Assembly (NCBI GenBank): GCA_021785115.1
Contig: JAJYGO010000185.1
Location: 1 to 11,389, forward strand
Source of the DNA: Chloroflexota bacterium
GTDB lineage: Bacteria > Chloroflexota > Limnocylindria > Limnocylindrales > CSP1-4
Direction of reading: 5' to 3'
Length of the DNA: 11,389 nucleotides
Positions 1 to 5,656 of this stretch are shown piece after piece; position 1 is the stretch's first letter; the number at the start of each line of letters is the position of its first letter. The notes under the pieces are model-generated. The model was not told the origin of the DNA, searched no databases, and saw only the letters and a program-made list of their open reading frames with translations. The position numbers and the translations under genes are program-made.

Positions 1-274
1 CCCGGTAGCCCAGCCAATGGTGCTCGATGGAGCCGAGATGCGCCATGGCCCGGGCGAGCTCCTCCCGGCGGATCTCGCCGAGCCGCGCATGGTTCTCCGG
101 GGTGTCGAGCTCGGGGACCACGATCTCGCCGACCTCGCCGTAGGTGCAGGTCACGAAGACGACGCGGTCTCCCGCCGCCGCGTACTTCGCCATGCTGCCG
201 CCGGTGGTGATCGTCTCGTCGTCGGGGTGGGCATGGACGGTCATCAGGGTCAGGCGCTCGATCATGGCCCGCAT
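1..274 (-). CDS. PIG-L/LmbE family deacetylase, N-terminal part, cut by the window edge
   Basis: Reading the minus strand from 274 gives 91 codons with no stop before the edge. The N-terminus carries the family signature HAHPDDE at residues 14-20. In MshB-type enzymes the His and the second Asp of this motif (here H16 and D19) are zinc ligands; the third ligand, a downstream His, lies outside the window. The start of a Rossmann-like fold follows ([20 protein letters not shown], then the TYGE segment), and the visible part ends at WLGYR, a segment typical of the MshB/Mca branch. Members remove N-acetyl groups from GlcNAc-inositol or cleave mycothiol conjugates; the substrate cannot be told from this fragment. 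ATG codons at 274, 265 and 244 are all in frame and none has a clear Shine-Dalgarno site, so the start is uncertain. The AT-rich hexamer read as GAATAA on the minus strand (about 301-306) could be its -10. It is divergent from the CoA-transferase. Confidence 0.88.
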   Translation of the reverse strand, partial: MRAMIERLTLMTVHAHPDDETITTGGSMAKYAAAGDRVVFVTCTYGEVGEIVVPELDTPENHARLGEIRREELARAMAHLGSIEHHWLGYR

Positions 275-336
275 GGTAGCCGGGATGGTGCGTCGGCCCG
301 TTATTCCGTCCCGGCGAGGTCCCGGGGTGGGCCCGC

Positions 337-351
337 GTGCATGGCGTGCAC
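337..351. promoter_or_regulatory. Putative operator 1, GTGCAT-N3-GTGCAC
   Basis: The sequence is GTGCATGGCGTGCAC, two six-base half-sites around a 3-bp centre, with one base off perfect symmetry. It is followed by GCAAGCGAC, which recurs in inverted orientation beside site 4. It lies 63 bp upstream of the PIG-L start. Confidence 0.45.
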
Positions 352-408
352 GCAAGCGACGTCCGGAGCTGCGGTCCCGTCGTCCGGAATGTGAAATGCC
401 GTGCGGGA

Positions 409-423
409 GTGCACCTGGTGCAC
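409..423. promoter_or_regulatory. Putative operator 2, GTGCAC-N3-GTGCAC
   Basis: GTGCACCTGGTGCAC is a perfect 15-bp palindrome around a central T. The identical 15-mer recurs at 616-630. Confidence 0.5.
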
Positions 424-494
424 GTTCCGGACAGCCGAGGCCGTCCCGCGGGACCCGTCGGCGGCGGTTGCGGGCCGCGGCGAGCTCGAGTCAG

Positions 495-520
495 GCCTGG
501 CGGCCGACAATCGGCCAGGC
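495..520. other. Hairpin with CAA loop
   Basis: GGCCGA (502-507) pairs with TCGGCC (511-516) around a CAA loop, and the outer arms GCCT (495-498) and AGGC (517-520) extend the stem with a small bulge. No T-tract follows on either strand. It could be a factor-binding palindrome or part of an unseen transcript. Confidence 0.3.
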
Positions 521-533
521 GCGTGCATCCCGC

Positions 534-548
534 GTGCATCCAGTGCAC
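534..548. promoter_or_regulatory. Putative operator 3, GTGCAT-N3-GTGCAC, with an extra half-site
   Basis: GTGCATCCAGTGCAC has the same 6-3-6 layout as the other three sites. A further GTGCAT half-site lies at 523-528, exactly 11 bp (one helical turn) to the left, so this site could bind a larger assembly. Confidence 0.45.
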
Positions 549-615
549 GAGAGCGACGCGTCGGCCTGGGATGATCGCCCGTGCGAGGCCGCGACTCCCC
601 TGTGCGGTCGCTTGC

Positions 616-630
616 GTGCACCTGGTGCAC
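616..630. promoter_or_regulatory. Putative operator 4, GTGCAC-N3-GTGCAC
   Basis: GTGCACCTGGTGCAC is an exact repeat of the 15-mer at 409-423. The flank GTCGCTTGC on its left is the inverted copy of the flank to the right of site 1, so sites 1 and 4 face each other. It lies about 100 bp upstream of the predicted -10 of the CoA-transferase gene. Confidence 0.5.
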
Positions 631-730
631 GGGCGGACGTCCGCAAGCATGGTCGTGGGCGCCCGGACTCAGCCGGATCCCGTGTTCGGTGCTCGCGCTT
701 CCGTGCCGACGGGCACGCGCCGGGAGCGGG

Positions 731-736
731 TAGCAT
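731..736 (+). promoter_or_regulatory. Candidate -10 element of the CoA-transferase gene
   Basis: TAGCAT lies 30 nt upstream of the GTG start and fits the TANNNT form also found before the SDR and histidine kinase genes. No convincing -35 is visible. A GTGCC-GACG-GGCAC hairpin sits just upstream (702-715). Confidence 0.3.
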
Positions 737-766
737 CCTGACCCACGTGAACAGGCGGAGGAGACC

Positions 767-2344
767 GTGGGCGCGCACGCGCGGCCGGTGCCCGTGAATG
801 GAACGGCCGGTCCCGATATGCCGGGTGCCGGCGACGCACCAGCGTCGCCGGAGGTTCGTGCGGCCCCGGAGCGGACCGGGACTGCAGCCGCGCCGGCCGC
901 GAAGCGTGCGGCGTCCAATGCGACCCGGGAGCGCCGTGCGGTCAGCGCGGCCCCGGAGCAGCCCGCGCCCCCCGCGACCCGGCACCGGCGGGTTGCCCCC
1001 TCGGCCACGAAGCGATCCTCGACTCCCGTGTCGCCGGCACGGTCCGAATCGCCCGCAGCTGCGGAGCGCCGCGAGGCCCCCGCCCCGTCCGGCCCGCTCG
1101 CCGGGATCCGGGTCTGCGACCTCTCCACGGTGCTGGCCGGCCCGTACTGCACCATGCTCCTGGCCGACCTGGGCGCGGACGTCATCAAGGTCGAGCCGCC
1201 GGAGGGCGATGGCACGCGGCGCTGGGGACCACCGTGGGCGGGTGCTCCCGAGCCGGGCGTCGCGTATCCGCCCGGCGATCCCCGTGCCGAGCCAGGGTAC
1301 CGGGGCGAGGCCGCCTACTACCTCTCGATCAACCGGAACAAGCGCGGGATCAGGCTCGACCTCCGGACTGCCGACGGGCGCGAGGTGCTCCGCCGGCTCG
1401 TGGCGCGCAGCGACGTGCTCGTCGAGAACCATCGCGTCGGCGGGCTGGCGCGTCTCGGGTTCCCGGACGAGGAGCTGCAGCGACTGAACCCCGCGCTGGT
1501 CCACCTGGCGATCAGTGGGTTCGGCCCCGAAGGTCCGTACGCGGACCGGCCGGGGTACGACTTCATCGTCCAGGCGATGGCCGGGCTCATGTCGATCACG
1601 GGACAGCCGGACGAGGACCGTGGCGAACCGACCAAGGTCGGCGTGGCGATCGTCGACCTGGCGACCGGCATGCTGGCGGCCGTCGCGATCCTGGCGGCGC
1701 TGCTCGGGCGCGCACGAGGCGCCGGCGCCCCCGGCCAGCGGATCGACATCAGCCTCTTCGAGTCCACCATCGCGTGGCTCGCCAACCAGGCCGGCAACTA
1801 CCTGGTCGGCGGGACCGTGCCGGGACGGCTCGGGAATCGCCATCCGAACATCACCCCGTACGAGACCTTCCGGACCGCGGACGGGTCGATCGCGGTGGCC
1901 GTGGGAAGCGATCGCCAGTGGCCCCGGTTCTGCGAGGCGATCGGCGCGCCGGACCTGGCCGGCGACCCGAGGTTCGCCTCGAATGGCGCGCGCGTCGAGC
2001 ACCGGATCGCGCTGCGCGAGCTCCTGTCGGCCCGCTTCGTCACGCGGTCGTCGGCCGACTGGATCGAGCGCCTGCTTGCCGCGGAGGTCCCCAGCGGGCC
2101 CATCAACGACCTCGCGGCCGTCTTCGCGGACCCCCAGGCGGAGGCCCGCCGGATGGTCGAGTCGGTGGCGCACCCGACCATCGGGACGCTGCGGACCACC
2201 GGGATCCCGTTCAAGCTGGCAGCCACGCCCGCGCGGGTGCGCACCGCGCCCCCGCTCCTCGGCGAGCACACCGACGAGGTCCTCGCCGAACTCGAGTTCG
2301 GGCGGCGGGCGATCCGCCGGATGCACGATACCGGCGCGGTGTGA
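767..2344 (+). CDS. Family III CoA-transferase (CaiB/BaiF/Frc type) with a disordered N-terminal extension
   Basis: This family moves CoA between a CoA-thioester and a carboxylic acid through an aspartyl-CoA anhydride. The catalytic Asp is visible as D265 in GYDFIVQAMAG. Other family segments are the N-terminal LAGIRVCDLSTVLAGPYCTM with ADLGADVIKVEPP, then NRNKRGIRLDL, the SDVLVENHRVG segment, IDISLFEST, and a C-terminal LLGEHTDEVLAEL. The enzyme core starts near residue 110 and spans about 415 residues, normal for the family. Residues 1-109 are an Ala/Pro/Arg-rich extension without predicted fold. It is kept because the GTG at 767 has a strong GGAGG site (757-761, 5-nt spacing), whereas the only later in-frame start before the core that I found (GTG at 1028) has none. 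The acid and CoA donor cannot be deduced; the neighbouring SDR may be functionally linked. The last codons lie inside a tandem duplication. Confidence 0.9.
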   Translation: MGAHARPVPVNGTAGPDMPGAGDAPASPEVRAAPERTGTAAAPAAKRAASNATRERRAVSAAPEQPAPPATRHRRVAPSATKRSSTPVSPARSESPAAAERREAPAPSGPLAGIRVCDLSTVLAGPYCTMLLADLGADVIKVEPPEGDGTRRWGPPWAGAPEPGVAYPPGDPRAEPGYRGEAAYYLSINRNKRGIRLDLRTADGREVLRRLVARSDVLVENHRVGGLARLGFPDEELQRLNPALVHLAISGFGPEGPYADRPGYDFIVQAMAGLMSITGQPDEDRGEPTKVGVAIVDLATGMLAAVAILAALLGRARGAGAPGQRIDISLFESTIAWLANQAGNYLVGGTVPGRLGNRHPNITPYETFRTADGSIAVAVGSDRQWPRFCEAIGAPDLAGDPRFASNGARVEHRIALRELLSARFVTRSSADWIERLLAAEVPSGPINDLAAVFADPQAEARRMVESVAHPTIGTLRTTGIPFKLAATPARVRTAPPLLGEHTDEVLAELEFGRRAIRRMHDTGAV

Positions 2345-2393
2345 CGGCGCGGACTGCGCGGGGCACGACACCGGCGCGGTGTGACGGCGCGGA
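2323..2393. repeat. 40-bp tandem duplication carrying a hairpin
   Basis: A 31-bp unit at 2323-2353 recurs at 2363-2393 with a single mismatch (period 40 bp). The first copy contains the last codons and stop of the CoA-transferase; the second is intergenic. Each unit holds a 15-bp inverted repeat, ACACCG-GCG-CGGTGT in the second copy (2368-2382) and ATACCG-GCG-CGGTGT in the first (2328-2342). With no T-tract, these are more likely binding sites or a weak RNA fold than intrinsic terminators. The second copy lies about 31 bp upstream of the predicted -10 of the SDR operon. Confidence 0.7.
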
Positions 2394-2413
2394 GACGTCC
2401 GGGCACGCGCTGC

Positions 2414-2419
2414 TAGACT
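2414..2419 (+). promoter_or_regulatory. Candidate extended -10 of the SDR-kinase-aminotransferase operon
   Basis: TAGACT is preceded by TGC, giving an extended -10 layout. It lies 33 nt upstream of the GTG start, leaving room for a leader with the strong AGGAGG site. No good -35 hexamer is visible, which suits an extended -10 or an activator-dependent promoter. Confidence 0.4.
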
Positions 2420-2452
2420 CGGCCGCGACCATCCAGCGGGAGGAGGCATGCA

Positions 2453-3271
2453 GTGGCGGACGAGCGCGAGCCGTGGGCGCTGATCCTTGGCGCCAGCAGC
2501 GGGTTCGGTGAGGCGACCGCCCTGGCCCTCGCCGCCGACGGGTACAACATCGCCGGCGTCCACCTCGATCGCCGGTCCGGCATGGCGCACGTGGAGGAGC
2601 TCCGGTCGCGCATCGCCGCGCTCGGCCGCGAGGCCCTCTTCTTCAACGTCAACGCCGCCGACGACGAGCAGCGGTCACGCGTGATCGAGTCGCTGCGCGA
2701 GCGGTTCTCCCGGTCGGGCGAGGCGGGCCACCACGCCTACGTCCGCGTCCTGCTCCATTCGCTGGCCTTCGGGACGCTCAAGCCGTTCCTGGCCGCGGAC
2801 CCGGGCGACGCGATCACCCGCAAGAACATGGAGATGACGCTCGACGTCATGGCGCACAGCCTGGTCTACTGGACCCAGGACCTGGTGCGCGCCGGTTTCA
2901 TCGAGGCGGGGTCGCACATCTACGCGATGACCAGCGAGGGCTCGTCCCGGGTCGTCGGCAGCTACGGCGCGGTCAGCGCGGCCAAGTCGGCGCTCGAGTC
3001 GCACTGCCGCCAGCTGGCCATGGAGCTGGCCCGCCGGGGGATCGGCGCCAGCTGCAACGCCATCCGGGCCGGCGTGACCGTGACGCACGCGCTGATGCAG
3101 ATCCCCGAGCGCGACGAGCTGATGGACGTGGCCCGTCGCCGCAACCCCAGCGGGCGGCTCACCACCACGGACGACGTCGCGCGGGCCATCGTGACGCTCT
3201 CGCGGGAGGGCACCGACTGGATGACCGGGAACATCCTGGGCATCGACGGCGGGGAGTTCATCACCGGATGA
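2453..3271 (+). CDS. SDR oxidoreductase, FabL-like (enoyl-ACP reductase type)
   Basis: The 272-residue protein is a short-chain dehydrogenase with the NAD(P)-binding GASSGFGEA motif near residue 13. The catalytic pair is Y171 and K178, a Y-x6-K spacing, not the Y-x3-K of classical SDRs. Y-x6-K marks the enoyl-ACP reductases FabI and FabL. Further resemblance to FabL is seen in the segment ERDELMDVARRRNPSGRLTT and in the C-terminal GNILGIDGGEF; HSLAFG near residue 102 resembles FabI. It may reduce an enoyl-ACP or enoyl-CoA, but related SDRs act on other substrates, so the substrate is open. The GTG start has AGGAGG (2441-2446) at 6-nt spacing; the ATG at 2448 is in another frame. Its stop overlaps the next start as ATGA, implying translational coupling. 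Confidence 0.88.
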   Translation: MADEREPWALILGASSGFGEATALALAADGYNIAGVHLDRRSGMAHVEELRSRIAALGREALFFNVNAADDEQRSRVIESLRERFSRSGEAGHHAYVRVLLHSLAFGTLKPFLAADPGDAITRKNMEMTLDVMAHSLVYWTQDLVRAGFIEAGSHIYAMTSEGSSRVVGSYGAVSAAKSALESHCRQLAMELARRGIGASCNAIRAGVTVTHALMQIPERDELMDVARRRNPSGRLTTTDDVARAIVTLSREGTDWMTGNILGIDGGEFITG

Positions 3272-4227
3272 CGGCCGACGCGCCCGCGAGGGCGCCGGCG
3301 GGCGTCGTGGTCCTCGGCGCCATCAACGTGGACATGGTCGTGAGCGGGGCGCGGCTCCCCGTGCCCGGGGAGACCGTGGTGGGCGGCGTCTTCGCGATGC
3401 ACCACGGGGGCAAGGGCGGCAACCAGGCCGTTGCGGCAGCCCGTGCCCTGCGCGGTGGACCGTGCGAGGGCTCCGTGGCGATGGTCGGCGCCGTGGGCGA
3501 CGACGCCTTCGGGCGGGAGGCCGTCGCGGCCCTGGCGGGCGAGGGCATCGACTGCTCGGCCGTCCTGGTCCGTCCCGGGGTCGCCACCGGTGTCGCGCTG
3601 GTCGCCGTCGATCCGGCGGGCGAGAACCAGATCTCGGTCGCGCCGGGGGCGAACGCCACGCTGACCCCGTCCGACGTGGAGCGCGGCCTGACCGGGCTGC
3701 TGGGCCCTGGGTCGGTCCTGCTGGCGAGCCTGGAGGTTCCCATCGACGCGGTCCTCGCGGCCGCGTTCGTGGCGAAGGTCGCCGGGGCGAGCTTCGTGCT
3801 GAACCCCGCGCCCGCACGGGACGTCCCGCCGGCGCTGCTGCGCCTGGCCACCCACGTGACCCCCAACCGGGTCGAGCTGGACGCACTGGTGCCCGGCTTC
3901 GAGGGCGACCCTGCGGGTGCCGCGCACCGGCTCGCCGCGGCCGACCGCGAGCTGCGCATCGCCGTGACGCTGGGCGCCCACGGCGTCATGGCGCTCGGCC
4001 CCGACGTGGAGCAGGTCTTTCGTGCGCTGGAGGTGGAGCCCGTGGACACCGTGGGTGCGGGGGATGCGTTCAACGGGGCGCTCGGGGCGGCGCTCGCCGA
4101 GGGCCGTCCCTTCGTCGAGGCGGTCCGGCGCGGGCGGACCGCGGGCGGACTGACCACCCTGCGGCCCGGTGCGCGCGAAGGGATGCCGACGCGCTCCGAG
4201 ATCGACCGTGCGCGGGAGCCGCGCTGA
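3268..4227 (+). CDS. rbsK: Ribokinase-like PfkB family sugar kinase
   Basis: The protein has 319 residues, close to the usual ribokinase length of about 310. The N-terminal motif INVDMV is followed by the PfkB signature GGKGGNQAVAAARA, which in ribokinase helps bind the sugar. The second signature, DTVGAGDAFNGAL, contains the catalytic base D266. Segments LNPAPAR and TPNRVELDAL are also ribokinase-like. The expected reaction is ATP-dependent phosphorylation of ribose or a related sugar or nucleoside in the cytoplasm. No sugar transporter is nearby and the partners are an SDR and an aminotransferase, so the substrate may not be ribose. It starts by a 4-bp overlap with the SDR and its TGA shares one base with the next ATG. 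Confidence 0.88.
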   Translation: MTADAPARAPAGVVVLGAINVDMVVSGARLPVPGETVVGGVFAMHHGGKGGNQAVAAARALRGGPCEGSVAMVGAVGDDAFGREAVAALAGEGIDCSAVLVRPGVATGVALVAVDPAGENQISVAPGANATLTPSDVERGLTGLLGPGSVLLASLEVPIDAVLAAAFVAKVAGASFVLNPAPARDVPPALLRLATHVTPNRVELDALVPGFEGDPAGAAHRLAAADRELRIAVTLGAHGVMALGPDVEQVFRALEVEPVDTVGAGDAFNGALGAALAEGRPFVEAVRRGRTAGGLTTLRPGAREGMPTRSEIDRAREPR

Positions 4228-5438
4228 TGACCGGCTCGAACGGCCCGAGCGGATCTGCCGGCTCGACCGGGGGGCCGGACGCGACCCGTGGCTCCGCCCC
4301 GGCGCCCCGACTGGGGACCATGCCGGACTTCGCCCTGGAGCGCTTCTTCGACCGCTTCGAGTTCGACCTCCCCTTCCAGATGGGCTCCTCGGATCCCGAG
4401 ACCCTCTCCCTGGACGAGCTGCTGGCGCTGGCCGACGACGAGCAGCGCGAGCGGTGGGGGCGGCTCCGGCTGGGGTACCGGACCGCCGCCGGCGACCCGG
4501 ACCTCCGGGCCGCCATCGCCGCCCTGTACGCCGGTCGCACCGCGGACGACGTGCTGGTCGCGGTGGGTGCCGCGGAGGCGCTGATGCTGGCCTTCGCCGC
4601 GACGATCGTCCCCGGCGATCGGGTGGTCGCGCTGACGCCGGCGTACCAGTCGCTCCACGAGGTACCCCGCGCGATGGGCGCGGACCTCGCGCTCGTCCCG
4701 GTGGAGGAGCGGGGCGATGGGTGGCGGTTCCCCTTCGAGCGGCTGATGGACGCCCTGCGGCCGGGCGTGGCGGTCCTCGTGCTCAACGTGCCGCACAACC
4801 CGACCGGGGTGGTGGCCACCACGGACCAGCTGTCGGCGATCATGGCGCGCTGCGAGGAGCTCGGCATCCGGGCGATCGGCGACGAGGTCTACCGGGGGCT
4901 CGAGTGGGAAGGGGAGACGCCGCCGTCGGTGACGGAGCGCTCCGGGCGGGCCGTGGCGGTGGGCGTCACCTCCAAGGTGTACGGGCTGGCCGGACTGCGC
5001 ATCGGCTGGCTCGTCACCGGCGATCGCGCGCTGCGCAGGCACGCGATGGCGATCAAGGACTACACGACGCTCTGCGCGGCCGGCCCGTCCGAGGTGCTGG
5101 CGACGATCGCGCTGCGGGCCGAGCGGACGCTCCGGGAGCGGACGCGGCGCCGGTGCGCGGAGAACCAGGCGCGCCTCGAGGCGTTCGTCGCGGCCCATCC
5201 GGCGCTCTTCGCCTGGCAGCGCCCCGCCGGCACGACCATCTCCGTCGCCCGCATCGCCCCCGGGGTGCTCGCGGCGCACGGTGGCGACCCGGATGCCGTC
5301 CTGGCGCACTGGCGGGACCGGGCCGGTGTCGTGGTGGCGCCGGGACCCGCCTTCGGGTGCGCCCCGGATCGGTTCCGGCTCGGGTTCGGCCGGGCCGATC
5401 TCCCGCGCGCGCTGGAGGCCCTGGCGGCGGTCGGGTGA
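4227..5438 (+). CDS. Class I/II PLP-dependent aminotransferase (fold type I)
   Basis: The 403-residue protein has the fold-type I landmarks in order: NPTG at 191-194, DEVY with D219 (PLP nitrogen) and Y222, the Schiff-base lysine K250 in SKVYGLAGLRIG, and R384 in FRLGFG as the likely carboxylate-binding arginine. Such enzymes transfer amino groups between an amino acid and a 2-oxo acid, or perform related PLP chemistry. The substrate cannot be read from the motifs. The ATG at 4227 is chosen because GGGAG (4214-4218) lies 8 nt upstream and it overlaps the kinase stop by one base. The first 31 residues are a Gly/Ser-rich leader; ATG at 4320 is an alternative but its GGGGA is only 2 nt away. The open frame extends upstream to 3462, but that part overlaps the kinase. 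Confidence 0.9.
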   Translation: MTGSNGPSGSAGSTGGPDATRGSAPAPRLGTMPDFALERFFDRFEFDLPFQMGSSDPETLSLDELLALADDEQRERWGRLRLGYRTAAGDPDLRAAIAALYAGRTADDVLVAVGAAEALMLAFAATIVPGDRVVALTPAYQSLHEVPRAMGADLALVPVEERGDGWRFPFERLMDALRPGVAVLVLNVPHNPTGVVATTDQLSAIMARCEELGIRAIGDEVYRGLEWEGETPPSVTERSGRAVAVGVTSKVYGLAGLRIGWLVTGDRALRRHAMAIKDYTTLCAAGPSEVLATIALRAERTLRERTRRRCAENQARLEAFVAAHPALFAWQRPAGTTISVARIAPGVLAAHGGDPDAVLAHWRDRAGVVVAPGPAFGCAPDRFRLGFGRADLPRALEALAAVG

Positions 5439-5488
5439 GGCTCGCGGTGCGTAGCCGCGTCCGTCCGGCCCCCCGACGGCCACGGCGC

Positions 5489-5530
5489 CGGACGCCGCGG
5501 CACCCCGCCCGGACGCCGCGGCACCCCGCC
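5489..5530. repeat. Two perfect tandem copies of a 21-bp unit
   Basis: CGGACGCCGCGGCACCCCGC plus C is present at 5489-5509 and again at 5510-5530 without mismatch; a partial third unit (CGGGCGCCGGG) follows. It is intergenic, 50 bp after the aminotransferase stop. Confidence 0.8.
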
Positions 5531-5643
5531 CGGGCGCCGGGTCCGGGCCCCGCGACGATGCTCCGCCCCCCGTTCGGGTAGCCACGGGAGCCGCCTGACA
5601 CCCCTGTGGATAGTGCCAACGGGGTGGCGCGACGGGAACGGGG

Positions 5644-5649
5644 TACCCT
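5644..5649 (+). promoter_or_regulatory. Candidate -10 giving a leaderless histidine kinase transcript
   Basis: TACCCT fits the TANNNT -10 form and ends exactly 7 nt before the ATG at 5657. That is the usual distance from a -10 to a transcription start, so the message would begin at or next to the start codon. This agrees with the lack of any ribosome site before 5657. Confidence 0.4.
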
Positions 5650-5656
5650 GTTGCCG

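Larger units (their letters stand above)
275..766. promoter_or_regulatory. Palindrome-rich divergent intergenic region
   Basis: These 492 bp separate two divergent genes. Reading frames exist on both strands but have no recognisable protein character; their repeated Val-His pairs simply read out GTGCAC. The region holds four GTGCAY-N3-GTGCAC sites (listed separately), perfect 12-bp palindromes at 443-454 (GTCCCGCGGGAC) and 633-644 (GCGGACGTCCGC), a bulged hairpin at 495-520, and three TCCGGA hexamers at 362, 383 and 426. The arms GCTTGCG (610-616) and CGCAAGC (642-648) enclose most of the fourth site and the 633-644 palindrome. This density suggests a control region for one or both flanking genes, but no known operator is recognised. 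Confidence 0.6.
5439..5656. other. Intergenic region between aminotransferase and histidine kinase
   Basis: These 218 bp hold a GC-rich repeat (listed separately), some weak inverted repeats such as CCGTC/GACGG at 5461-5479, and the candidate kinase promoter. No classical stem-plus-T-tract terminator is visible. An in-frame GTG at 5606 extends the kinase reading frame upstream but lacks a well-placed ribosome site. Confidence 0.5.

Noticed and set aside
337..630. CRISPR-like spaced repeats
   Set aside because: The repeats are only 15 bp, irregularly spaced (72, 125 and 82 bp between centres) and individually palindromic, unlike a CRISPR array.
337..741. 134-codon plus-strand ORF in the left intergenic region, with repeated Val-His pairs
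   Set aside because: The pairs are readouts of GTGCAC on either strand; the sequence symmetry explains them better than a protein does.
491..2590. Long minus-strand open frame of 699 codons
   Set aside because: It is antisense to the CoA-transferase, has no recognisable motif, and is Arg/Gly/Pro-rich as expected for a shadow frame in GC-rich DNA.
3462..4226. Upstream extension of the aminotransferase frame
   Set aside because: The frame is open but overlaps the ribokinase-like gene and has no protein character; a good ribosome site supports 4227.
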